In this document: positions 35,601 through 46,190 of the stretch, piece after piece
Numbering within the stretch: the first letter of the stretch is position 1
How the letters are laid out: every line of letters begins with the position of its first letter
Assembly (NCBI GenBank): GCA_037074615.1
Contig: CM073535.1
Location: 8,223,001-8,287,000, forward strand
DNA: 64,000 nucleotides
Origin: Leucaena leucocephala
Lineage: Eukaryota; Streptophyta; Magnoliopsida; Fabales; Fabaceae
Direction: 5' to 3'
Notes under the pieces: model-generated
Seen by the model: the letters and a program-made list of their open reading frames with translations, nothing else
Database searches by the model: none
Told to the model about the DNA's origin: nothing
Position numbers and translations under genes: made by a program

Positions 35601-38058
35601 TTATTGAGAAGGAATAATTTGAACAAAAAATTCAGCCCAAATATTGCGCAGGTCTTCAATATCTTTTTCAGAAAATGGGTCAGATTGATCAAACATATAA
35701 AATATCAAATTCAAATAAAAAAATTAAAGCATTACTAAGATATATTAAATTGACTAAAAATATATGAAATTATTAAAAATAAAATTTACCTCCCCAGTTA
35801 GGTCAGTCCTATTTCACAAGATGATATTGATTATGTGTTTAACCATGTAGAAGCTGCACAAGTTACTTTCTTCGTGTTGCCTTCGACTCTGTAATATAAA
35901 TATGAACAAAATTACGTGTCATCATCAAAAAACTGCGTGTAGCATAAGACTTAACACTTTTATTACCTTCGGTGTGATCCATTCAGGGTTTCTCATAGAG
36001 TTGGCTTTCTTAAGACCCCTTGCAATTGCAAACGTCCTCATAGTCCTATGACCAAAGTTATGAACTTAGTAACCATTTTATTATAAAGACCATATTTAAT
36101 TTATTACAAACACCATTATTCTGTAAGAAAGAAAACTCACATGTTCATAATCTTCTTGGCATCAACCGATGACTTGTAGTGGATGGAGCATAAGAAGAAA
36201 ATTTTATAAGTATTCTTATGAAACAACCTTAATCCGATGTTGCCTTGGGGTTACTTCAAAAATTTAAACTAATGATTGCTTATAGTGCAATCTCAGGTCG
36301 TTCTCTTTGAGGAATCGAAAATAAAATTAAATTTTTAAGTAACTAAATGCAATGCAACTTAAGTTAGAAAATGGGATTTGCTTTGATTAACTAACAACTA
36401 AATGCATTAAATTAAAAATAAATTTAAATAAAATATTTTGGTATTTTTAGTTTAAAGAAAGGAATAATGAATGATAATAAGTTAAAAGAATAATTTCAAA
36501 GGTGATTAATAAAAGCAATCCTCTAATTCAACAATGCAGACAATCATAGCTTCAACAAATATGAGAGTTATAAATAATGAATAAAGAATTATAATTAAGC
36601 TTTTATTTCAACAATCGAGCCACCTCGAATTATCATAAAATATTTTCTAAATCCTAATTTATTAACTGCCACCAGAATAATAAAATATGACTAAAGATAT
36701 TAAAATCCAATGCTTAATTATAACTCAATAATTCATAAAATAAATTTAAATCAACAAGAGACACAACAATCTAATAATTCAAACCACCTTGAAAAATCAC
36801 AAAATATTCACAATAATCTCAATACAATGTCTGACCCAGATCAAAGTAAATAAAATTAAAATTAATTAAATATTAATGTCAAATGTCAAGCAAAAATTCA
36901 GTCACAATAATTCTCAATAAATACAAATAAATTATTATAAATATTTTTAATAATTATAAAATTAATCCTAAGACCTAAGAATCATGATATAATTATTGGG
37001 TAGAGAATTAGAGTAACTTATACTCCCCTTTGAGATCCCAAGCTCATGCTTTGTCGTTGAATTAGAGAATTAGGATGAACTAGCCACACATAGCCACAGA
37101 GATGGACCCCAACTTCAAGCTTTTACTAAAAGACATGATTAACGCTAGAGGAAACAAAGGTTTATTACTATAATCGTTATTGCTTGTGCTATCTTTTCCG
37201 TAAGAGTCACTGTTCTGGTGCGTTGAGGATGGAATAATGATGATGATGATGATGGTAGAGTGGTTGGCGGCTGTGTATGTGCCTCTGTGAATGAAGGGAT
37301 TCTTGATGAATGAATTTCAGTGGCTCATGTGCACGTGTTTCTTTTCTCTTTTGTTCTGTGTCCTATGCGGCTTCATGTTGGGTGTGTGTGCTCTATTCAT
37401 TTTTCAATTCTGCTGCCTCCTACTGTGGCTTCCTGTGCATCAATTAAAAGGTGACCTAATGGGCCAAATCACAAGGTTTGGCCCATTGTGTCCTATAATG
37501 CAGTTTTTGATTTTGTAGCTTTTTGTTGTTATTTGTTAATTCCGATTTCTCCTAAATTCCTGAAATATAAAATCATAATAATGTAATGCTTTTCGTTCCA
37601 AAAATAATTGTTTGGGAGAAATCATAAAGACATGACAATTATGTCCTCATTAAGCACTAATTCAATGTAAGGTATATTAAATCAAATAGTGCATAAATAA
37701 TATAATTAATGAGACCAAAATAATGACAAAAATCCACCAAATGATATGAATAAATATATAAAAATATGGGTTTGTCAACTTACATATTATGATCAATTGC
37801 CAATGATTGCTGAAAAAATAATTAAATAATAATGATTATTAGCATTAAGCAAAAACAAACCTAGTATGAAAAAAACTAAAATATTATTATTCTTATTCAT
37901 GCATATATGGTGTGAAGAAATAATCAATATAAGTTTCACCAAGCCTCCTTCCAATGTACTCAAGTCTTGAAGATTTGGATGTCCCTTTTGAATAAATCTG
38001 AAATAGGCATATGAATCCGAACTGACCTTGTTTGCCTTTAGAAACCAACTCAGCTTGC
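35601..38058 (-). pseudogene. Ulp1-like (C48) cysteine protease remnant, multi-exon
   Basis: Minus-strand exon-like pieces in order. 38058-37893 has GQFGFICLFQIYSKGTSKSS and ends FFTPYMHE. About 36215-36120 has KIFFLCSIHYKSSVDAKKIMN. 36055-35967 has MRTFAIARGLKK and NPEWITPK, with a GT donor after it. 35888-35814 has RRQHEESNLCSFYMVKHIIN. 35696-35601 has DQSDPFSEKDIEDLRNIWAEFF and a terminal stop. The order matches the SUMO-protease-like domain of plant CACTA elements, where a PY..GHW region is followed by a D-containing strand and then a catalytic Cys in a DCGFYVM-like motif (here LCSFYMV). The His-bearing segment is missing or displaced, and a stop follows the Cys exon. Degenerate. Confidence 0.6.
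36225..37777. repeat. Unidentified AT-rich block inside the Ulp1 remnant
   Basis: About 1.5 kb with no coding content splits the Ulp1-like pieces. On the minus strand it begins near TGACAAACCC and ends near AAGGCAACA, which would suit an LTR with TG...CA ends, and CTTA lies near both junctions. It contains a (GAT)n run at 37235-37253. A solo LTR or large non-coding retroelement derivative is the most likely explanation, but neither a second LTR nor a firm target duplication was seen. Confidence 0.35.
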
Positions 38059-38664
38059 ATATACCTACAGTTAATGTAAACACGATGTTAGTTAATGTAA
38101 ACACTCAGCTTGCATGAATTTTGTTATTATATATTTATATTTAAATTAGACTTATATTACAAATACTTGGATATACATGGAGGTTAGTTCATTCCTAAGA
38201 GTGATAACAGATTTCACATCTACATGGTCAACAAAGGCAGCAAAGCCTTGTGTCACCCACAACTGAATCCATAGGCAACACATCTACATAGAATGTTTCA
38301 TCAAATGCCAATTGGATCACACATTGCATGGCACTCAAATTATGAGGTATGAGAAGTTTGCTTGGGGATGACACGACGTGATCCGAAACAAGATACTTTG
38401 GTCATAATATGAAAGTTTTGTTTTCCTGACTCACAGTCTTCACCTCATCAGTCATAATTGGGATAAGAGCATCTTCAAAATAGAAGAAAATAAAATAAAA
38501 CAGAGATAAAGTGATGAGATAAAAGTACTGATCATAGGAATAGTATACATATGGTTGAGGAATAAGAACAATTTCAGAAAAGAATATCGAAGAATGCAAT
38601 TGGCCTTCTATCATAATAAGTACAAACGTTGGGAACTGAAGAAGTGAAATGAAAGGCCTGAGAA

Positions 38665-39030
38665 GGTATATAGAAAAGAAGCGGGAAAGTATAGACAAGA
38701 AACTGAAGAGTCAAAATAGATAGTATATTTAACACCGGTTATATATCTTTTACACTGGTTAAATGTAAATCTGGTGTAAATATTTTATCTTATTTATAAA
38801 AATGCCACCTTTCATTTGTTCTAAAACCTTCTACGCAAGGTATGAAGAAGTTAAAGAAAAGAAGCGGGAAAGCATAGACAAAAACTGAATAGTCAGAATA
38901 TGACACATCTAATCTACACCTATTGATATTAGTATCCGGCATAGTAATTATATTTTACACCGGTGACGTGTTAATCAAATGTAACGATTTTATCTTATTT
39001 ACAAAAATGACACCAGTCATTTTTTTTAAA
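38665..39030. repeat. Subterminal tandem duplication in the CACTA-like block
   Basis: Two imperfect copies of a unit of about 180 bp, starting near 38665 and 38835. Each has GAAGCGGGAAAG.ATAGACA followed by ACACCGGT-type motifs and TATTTTATCTTATTTA.AAAAATG. This fits repetitive subterminal regions of CACTA elements. Confidence 0.65.
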
Positions 39031-39064
39031 CCGTCTCCATAAGCACAGGTTTAAAAATGAGGCT

Positions 39065-39808
39065 TTAAAAAGTATATTTTGTACCATTGCTATGTGTAGT
39101 GTTAGTAATAAACTTCTGTACCTCATCTTCTGTGATCATTGCAAATGCTTGGTTTATAGAAGGAAGGGGGCTCATAATCAATATTTGACTACATGCAGTC
39201 CCAAAGTAGTCATTTAAGTCAATAAGAAATTGCAACAGTTTATGTTGCTGCATCATATCTGCGTACACCTTTGATGTGTCGCATTTACAAGAGGGAATAG
39301 GAAACAACTTTGATTGTTCTTCCCATAACTCCAATTTGGAATAGTAAGCAGAGACAATAAGTGAATCCTGACAAAAATGACCTATATCACGGTGGAGGGA
39401 GAATATTCTTGATCCTGTGACCTTATCATATCTCTCTTTAAGGTATGTCTAGATGGTGTAGGCATCTTGATAGAATATTACGCTGCTTGCTATTTCCTTT
39501 GAAATTGAATTTAGGATCCAAGAGAGGACCACCACGTTGCACTGCTCCCATTGGTCATGAAGCAGCTCGTCCTAGGAAATCTTGGTATAGGACCCATCAA
39601 TAAAGCCTAGTTTGCGTTTTCCCCTCAAGGCGATCCGCATAGCACGGGACCACACTATGTAATTCTCACTTCCCATCAGTGTATGTTGAATGATGGTGCT
39701 TATCTGAGTTTCCAACAGGTGAAGAAACGGAGGGTGTGTGAAGGATAACAAATCTGTAGAAGAACCATCTGTTTCTTTCTTGGTAGCCATTGCTGTGTCT
39801 ATGTGCAA
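39065..39808 (-). pseudogene. Copia B gag remnants
   Basis: The N-terminal piece (39808-39572) contains HTLMGSENYIVWSRAMRIAL and LGFIDGS, typical of copia-type gag polypeptides. The second piece (39334-39065) has LWEEQSKLFPIPSCKCD and LQFLIDLNDYFGTACSQILI, then PLPSINQAFAMITEDE. The two are in different frames, and the zinc-knuckle part is missing, cut off by the CACTA-like block. Confidence 0.85.
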
Positions 39809-40099
39809 TGTTGCTGGTATGGATCAAGTTGTGCTCCTCATCCCTGTGTCAAGTCGGGTCGTGCAGTGTGTGGGATCCTCTACTGGAATCCCTTAGCTGC
39901 TGGAGTTCTTGTCTTATATCTTTGGAAAACCAAGAAAGAAACCTCACTGACTCTGTGATCTGGGTGCCTTCTTGTGATGTTCTTGCATCGGCGTCATTCT
40001 AGAGCATAGGCAGATCCTTTTCTTTGGCTAGGGTTGGGTGGTTTCTTGGGGTGTCTTGAATTTGGGCCCCATGTGATAACCATGTTCCCCAATCTTAAT

Positions 40100-40112
40100 G
40101 GCTCTGGTACCA
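40100..40112 (-). promoter_or_regulatory. Primer-binding site of copia element B
   Basis: Minus strand TGGTACCAGAGCC directly follows the 5' LTR end ...CCCAACA. It matches the initiator-Met tRNA primer site with one substitution. Confidence 0.8.
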
Positions 40113-40482
40113 TGTTGGGAATTCCAGAGTAAACACGCAACGAAGAGAAAATCAATGCATTATGCTATTCTATTTTTCATATCTTTTTTTTTTGTCCACC
40201 CAATTCACTAGAGTTTTGCCCCAACTACATTCGGATCCGACCAGCGTCGTGCACCTGGCTATAATGGGTGAGTCTCTCAATGGGAATCTTCTGCATACGT
40301 CAAGGCTCGAACTCAAAATTTCACTTAAGCGATGTCGAACCACTTACCACTCAAATCAATTTCTGTTAGTTATTTTTCATATCTGTTTACAATGTTATAT
40401 TTTTATACACAACACAGACTCAGGAAACCCATCCTAATTGGGCTTTAGGTCCAATTCACAACACTAATACAGACTTCTAATA
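40113..40482 (-). repeat. 5' LTR of copia element B, enlarged by a SINE
   Basis: 370 bp against 166 bp for the partner LTR; the extra ~200 bp is the SINE at 40185-40370 plus its 14-bp target duplication. The outer edge joins AGCTT at 40483. Confidence 0.9.
40185..40370 (-). mobile_element. tRNA-type SINE nested in the copia LTR
   Basis: Flanked by a perfect 14-bp direct repeat TATTTTTCATATCT (40171-40184 and 40371-40384), absent as a duplication from the partner LTR. A T-run at 40184-40193 is the poly(A) tail of a minus-strand copy. On the minus strand GAGTTCGAGCC fits a pol III B box and GTGGTAAGTGGTTC could include the A box upstream, as in tRNA-derived SINEs. It has no coding capacity and would rely on LINE machinery. 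The SINE family is not named. Confidence 0.8.
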
Positions 40483-43160
40483 AGCTTAGATCTGCTCTTG
40501 CCTATTCTGGATGCTTCCAGGTGCGATTTGTTCCCTGCCCTCTCTCTTTGTCCCTCATAAGTCGACGAGCAAATTTTCCTGATCCAGATTGTTGCTGCTC
40601 ACTTGATATATCTGTTCGTCACTTCAATCGTCAGTTCTGCTGTGCTATTAAGAAATGAAGCAACCTTAATGTTCGATAACTATGATTATTGCTATTAGTA
40701 GTGACTGTTTTAGTAACTATATTGCTTTATTTATTAAAACGAAGTCTTCTTGCAATTTTCTGAAGTGCGAGTTTCTCCCCATGAAGTTGATAAATATTCA
40801 AGTGAGAGTAACTGTTAATGTCTAAACTTCTCTTTCCGATGCCTTTCATTTCTTTCTACTGTAAATCGCAAACCTTCACTATGTGCAATCAAGCAACTGA
40901 AATGTTTATTTTTCTTTTTTGGTGTTTGATGAAAGTAATTAATGTTCAATTCATGTTCATGCGAATGGTAAAATGACTTGAGACTTCGCCAACGATTTGA
41001 TGTAGTTTTTGTGGTTCTTAGTAATGGTATTATAACAACAAGATATGATAGGTTCTGTATGATCTACACATTTCGAGTACAGTAGATTTTTTAGTATGAC
41101 GTATTGAAAAACATAACAAACTTAATTATAGATCTCCTCTCGACAATTTTTGGAGCATATTTCTTTAGTGTTGAGAATTCGTTTATGTTGGTCATTTCAG
41201 TTTCCACCTTTCAACTTTCAAGTTTTACAAATTTATATCAAGTTCTATGAACCTTGTGGACTGAAATTCAGCTGACAGGCAGTAGGTCATGGAATGTCAA
41301 GTTCATTTCTTGACAAGTTACGTGAAATTGCAAAGCAGTTTTTTGCACTTCCAGTGGTAGAGAAGGAGAAGTATGGAAGAGCTGTTGATGAATCTGAAGG
41401 GTATGGCAATGACAGAATAGTTTCAGAGAAGCAAGTCTTAGACTGGTGCTATCGCCTAATTCTTAAATTGTTTCCAACACACAAAAGAAGGCTTGCTCTC
41501 TGGCCTGAAAATCCTGCTGATTTCAGGTACTACAAGAAAGAAATAATGAAAAACAAGTGAAAGTTCAGTAGTATAATCAGCATAATCATACGTTCCTGAA
41601 TTCTGAAAAGTAAGCAAATTAGTTTTGGCTAAATAATAGTTTATCCATCCTTTAGTTTGTTTCTTGTTTGATCTTTTACTCTGTTTCATTTTGTTGTGAT
41701 ATCACTTAATTACTTTTTGGAAATTTTCATTCAAATCATAAGAAAACTATCTATGTAAAAGTTAAATTGAATGATGATAATTTAAAAAATTGTGAACAAT
41801 TTTCTTATTAAAGTTTTATCTACATTTACTTTGAACAATTTCATGATATACTGAGTTTATTACAGAGGTTAAGTAATGGTAATATCTTATCGTCCAATGT
41901 TGACCATTCTCAAGTGTGAGTATGTGTAATAGAACAGACTATGCAAGTTGAAAATTATCGTTGTTTTTTACATTCACGTTATCATTATTTTAGTTCAAAG
42001 TATGACCTAGAAAACCACTGTAACTTAACAAACAGCAAAATAGTTGAATGGCGTCCACAAGGATATATTAATTTTGGGCCAAAACTAAAAAGTTAAATAG
42101 TAATTACCTTGTATTTTTGGACTGATAATGAAATCTCCAGTTCAAGAATAAGATTGTAATGAAATAAAATGTTGGGAAAAGTAACTATAGAAATGAGAAA
42201 CCTCTTTGGTATTGTAGGATAGAGAATCATAAAAATGGTAGCTAAGATTGAGTACTGATAATAGAGGCATTGTAAACATTTAGTATAACTTATTTTTTGT
42301 GCAATGCAAAAGAAGTCATTTTCCGTTATAGATACCAAGCAGGATAGATGATGTATTACTTGAAAGATTTCTTTCATAGTTCTGATTTTACATGGGGATC
42401 GGTGGTGAGGGAGCATTAATGCATTGTGGTTAAATAATTCAGGGAAACACGGGAGCAGTTTTCCATTAAAATAAAGGTAATGATGGATCAACTGTTGAGA
42501 AGCATGGGAAGGGCATTGAACGTGGAAGAGAACAGCTTCTTGAAGCAGTTTGGGGACAATGCGATGATGCATGCTAGGTTTAACTTCTATCCTCGATGTA
42601 GCAGACCTGACATGGTTCTTGGGGTGAAGCCTCACACTGATAGATCAGGAATCACAGTTCTCTTGCAAGGCACACAAGTGGAAGGCCTTCAAGTTCTGGT
42701 CGATGACACTTGGATCAATGTCCCCACAATTCCTGACGCTCTTGTTGTCAATATTGGGGATCAAATGCAGGTAACGTACATCCTGTTCTTTTTTATAACT
42801 CACTTAACTTTTTAATGGGAGTTGGATCTTTGAATTAGGGTAGGCCTTAAATCATAAGACTGCTTACAGATGTACTTATATATTATTCATTTATCAGGTC
42901 CTTATCACAGTATTTAAATCTGGCCTTATAAGTTATGAGGAGCATATTCACCAGTTCTTCTTTCTCAAGGGCTCCTTGAAAGAGTATTAAGATGAGAGCG
43001 AAAAAGAAGGAAAATGAGACCCTTATTAGTTCATATACACATGAATAATAATTTTTTTTTAAAAAAGTATTGGAGATCGGATTGAGTGTGGAACTGATTA
43101 AGATAGTGATTCAAGGGTCAGTGGTTTAACTATAGTTGAATAATCCCGATTAAAATAATA

Positions 43161-43410
43161 TTCATCCGGTTCTTAATATAGAGATATTTAACTAATTTAA
43201 TTATATTAAGAAAGTTAGTTAATATGACATATTTTTTTTAAAACACCTTAACTATTTTCCTTAATTCCTTCTCTCTCCCTCTCACTTAATTATTGTTGAA
43301 GGAGTTCTATAAGGTAATTTGGAACAAAATAGATAAATATGAGAAATAAGTGTTACATTTAGAACTAAGATTAACTCCCCAATTAAATCTTATATTAAAG
43401 ATCGGATGAG
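43161..43410. mobile_element. Stowaway-like MITE, ~250 bp, in copy 1 intron 3
   Basis: Ends TTCATCCGGTTCTTAATATA and, inverted, CTCATCCGATCTTTAATATAA, each flanked by TA. The interior shares blocks with the copies at 47747, 51838, 57737 and 59224 (TTAACTAATTTAATTATATTAA, CTTGATTATTATTGAGAGAGTAT-type segments). Confidence 0.7.
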
Positions 43411-44651
43411 TATAATTTAATTAAAATATACAAAAAATATATATATAATCTTAAAAAGAAAGTAATATTTAAATGAAAAAAATGTATTAATATGCAAGTG
43501 AATGGAATGTATGAACCACATGCAATCTCATAAAAGCACAAATCTGATTGAATTCTATTTTTTCTTTTCAACTTAAAGCGATATTATTTCTGGCTCAATA
43601 AGGGGGAAGGATCCGTCTAAAATTTTTGACTGGAGCAATTAGGGAACTGGTTCATTATTCTGACCAATAGATGTGGGCTGGGTTTTAATACCATATCTTC
43701 TTTTATATCTCATTCTTGATTTACTATTTTTCTAAACGTATTCAAGCATGTGGGCAAGTTGATTAATTGATTGTTTCTATTTCTATAAAGAATCCATCAT
43801 GCCTTATTGGATGCTTACTCCTATTGTATACGTTGCAGATAATGAGTAATGGAATTTTCAGGAGTCCAATCCACAGAGTTTTGACAAACAAAGAGAAGCT
43901 AAGGATGTTAGTAGCCATGTTTAACGAGCCAGATCCAGAGGAAGAAGTAGGACCTGCGGAAGCGTTTATTGATGAGACAAGACCGAGGATGTACAGAAAT
44001 GTCAAGAATTATGGTGTTCTCAATTTTCAGTGCTACCAGGAAGGTAAGGTACCTCTTGAGACTGTTAGAGTAGCTCATTCTTAATTAATTCTGATCACTC
44101 AGAAACGAGACTGTTTCAGATTCTGTGTCACTGTATCTTATCCCAACTCCCAAACATGCTCCATATTTATGTATCATATAAATTTACAAAATGTACTAAA
44201 TATTATATTCAAATTTGAATTTAAAAAGTTTTGTTTTCTAACTGATATAGTATCGTGTATGAATTTTCTATATAGTATTTATGATATATAAACAAATAGA
44301 TTGACTTCAAAAATGTTTTTTTTTAGTTGATAAAAGTTATTAGATCTTAAACTCAGAGCATTTATGCCCCAAAAAAATAAAAATAACCAATACATTTATT
44401 GCATCTTCCGGCATGCAGTTTTCCCTTACAAACTTAGTTTGGTGTTTGATAAGTCAGAATCTGTGGGACTACTTGCAAGTTGTCCAAAACTCCCTATGGT
44501 GCTAAACATGCCTCTTTTCGATCTTCTTTACAAGGCATCTTGTCTAAAAGATGAATAGTTCTTACTATAGGTCAATGAGGGTATTAATTAAGATCTTTTT
44601 AGTATCACCCTTATTTAAAGTCATTAATTATGAGAGAAAATATAATATATA

Positions 44652-45290
44652 TTAGGAGTATTCACGGGACGGGTCAAGATTGTGACAACTCTGTCCTGTG
44701 TCCCGTCTTGATATAGTACCGTGTCCTATCCCGTCCTGAATTTGGGATTAGATAGGTTCAGGATGGGATGAGATTCCCGACTCTATTTTTTTAGAAAAAA
44801 TATTATAATAAAATTATCCCAATAAATTATTCTATATAAAATATCACGGCAACTTCCTCTAAATATTAACATTCATCCCTCATATTAAATAATAACTTAT
44901 CCAGATGAGAGAAAAAAATAATAGTAAAGAAGAATAAAAATAAGAATACCTGTAAGTAAAAATATCTGTATAAAAATATCTGTATGACAGTGACGACTAG
45001 CGAGACCTATGACTGTGAGTAAACAAAACTTAAGAGAAGAGAGACGGAGAGCCTGAGATGAGTGAACAGAGTAAGAAAGATAAAAGAATGTAATATATTT
45101 TTTTTATAAAAAAAATTGGGGTCGGGACGAGACGGAAATCTCGAGGGTCAGACTGAGACCTGTCCCGTCTCGACCTTTCTCTCTGTCTCATCTCTATGAT
45201 TTTCCGTTCCAATCTTTCTCTAGATGGGATGGATTCGTCCTAAAATTATTGAGACTGGGTCAGGACACTCAGGAACTTGGACACCTTTAA
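44652..45290. mobile_element. Probable hAT-like MITE with GC-rich ends
   Basis: Short inverted ends TTAGGAGTATTC / GGACACCTTTAA differ only by transitions, and both ends carry GGGACGGG/CCCGTCC-type clusters (44667-44780 and 45118-45180) around an AT-rich core. This organisation is typical of non-autonomous hAT elements. Flanking 8-mers are TA-rich and similar but not identical, so the duplication is uncertain. Confidence 0.4.
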
Positions 45291-45714
45291 TATGTATATG
45301 AAATTTTTTCATCTAATTATGAGTAAAATTTGAATTTGTTTTTTTTTTTTTGACAAACTTACTTAACCACATCTCTTTGATTTTATTGAGGTGGTTATAG
45401 ATGTTTTATATTAGAGATTGTAGGGAGTAAGTCATTTTTAACAAATTTATATATACTAATAAAAATAATTAAAAGTATTAAATTTATTATAAAACTTAAA
45501 TGATTTCTAATGTTACCTTGTTAAATATGGGCATGTATAAAAAATCTTTACTATTCTTTAAAATTATCAAATGTTTTAGGATGGAAAACATTTTTTAGAA
45601 TTTGTCCTATGTATGAGAGATGAAATGACATCTCTTCAGAAATCAATCTTAAACACAAACTGAACAATGGTCAACTCATATTCTACAACTGCGCGGACCC
45701 CTCTCTCTCCCATA

Positions 45715-46190
45715 TCTCAGTTAGGATGGGAAATAGGTCAGGTTCTTAATGGGGGCTTACAGTCTAGCCTAATTAGAGTCTGATATGACTTTACCTATGT
45801 AACAATGAGATCAGGCTTCAAACATATTTAGAGGCTTTTTAAGGTAAATATGCTAGATTTTTTAATTTAAAGCTTGGCCTACAAGTTTTTAAAATTTATT
45901 TTATAAACATATATAAAATATAATATATATTAATAAAATAATTTTAAAATAAGTAGACTTTTAAGTATACCACAAGCCTAGATCTATGCAAATTTTAATA
46001 GGTGTAAAGTTTATTTACTGCATTCTAAGCTTAATACAAGTAGGTCTTTAAAAGTATGTCTTTAAAAAGGTTTTAGGGCTGAGCCTAACAAAAATTCTAT
46101 TTGTAGGCTTGAGTCTAGGTTCAGCTTTAGATTCTTATTACAGGCTTAGGCTTATGTCTATTCGGCCGAAGTCAAGCTGAGTATAACTTA
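45715..46190. mobile_element. Possible hAT-related MITE remnant
   Basis: Contains TTAGGATGGGAAATAGGTCAGG at the left and repeated GGCTTAGGCTT/TCTAGCCTAA-type patches on both sides of an AT-rich middle, a pattern of degraded hAT MITEs. No clear inverted ends or target duplication were found. Confidence 0.25.

Larger units (their letters stand above)
35217..39060 (-). mobile_element. CACTA-like insertion inside copia B, carrying an Ulp1-type protease remnant
   Basis: This block separates copia gag from protease. Both ends are rich in subterminal motifs around ACCGGT: 35247-35320 on the left, and 38730-38790 with 38965-39050 on the right, in opposing orientations (ACACCGGTT, AACCGGTGT). Such subterminal arrays are typical of CACTA (En/Spm) transposons, and plant members often carry Ulp1-like peptidase genes, as found here. 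Exact CACTA/TAGTG termini and the 3-bp target duplication were not resolved, so the coordinates are approximate. No TNP2-type transposase was found, suggesting a non-autonomous element. Confidence 0.55.
32090..40482 (-). mobile_element. Ty1/copia element B, inserted in dioxygenase exon 1
   Basis: Occupies the exon between duplicated AGCTT sites (32085-32089 and 40483-40487). LTRs at 32090-32255 and 40113-40482 share their ends. In the element's own (minus) orientation the LTR starts TAYTAGAAG and ends CCCAACA. A primer-binding site resembling the initiator-Met type (TGGTACCAGAGCC) follows the 5' LTR, and a purine tract (GAGGGGGAA) precedes the 3' LTR. Gag and pol remnants are on the minus strand. 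The element is enlarged by other insertions: a CACTA-like block near 35217-39060 and a SINE in the 5' LTR. Confidence 0.93.
31937..44084 (+). pseudogene. 2OG-Fe(II) dioxygenase, SRG1/NCS1-like, exon 1 split by copia
   Basis: Four exons: 31937-32089 joined across the transposon to 40488-40520, then 41279-41526, 42443-42770 and 43839-44084; together 336 codons. The N-terminal DIOX_N domain (IPIIDVSFLL, FQAVGHGM) and the jelly-roll 2OG-FeII domain are present, with iron ligands H209, D211 (KPHTDRSG) and H266 (SPIHRV). The 2OG-binding RxS motif keeps Arg276, but the Ser/Thr position is Leu278. A better aligned start at 31892 (MAGNVVVS) runs into TAG at 31916-31918 before re-entering the GKSVQE homology, so even the original start is damaged. 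Exon 1 is interrupted after codon 51 by copia element B. Such enzymes oxidise specialised metabolites or hormones; the substrate is unknown. Non-functional as it stands. Confidence 0.92.

Noticed and set aside
35216..39105. Exact CACTA...TAGTG termini at CACCA (35216) and TAGTG (39101-39105)
   Set aside because: The right TAGTG lies within apparent copia gag coding, the left end is CACCA, the flanking trinucleotides do not match and the inner sequences are not inverted repeats.
40162..40437. Open frame overlapping the SINE and copia LTR
   Set aside because: It crosses the SINE target duplications and LTR boundaries, so it cannot be an ancestral gene.
41456..42635. Minus-strand open frames opposite dioxygenase copy 1
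   Set aside because: They overlap exons 2 and 3 of the sense gene on the other strand and show no independent domain.
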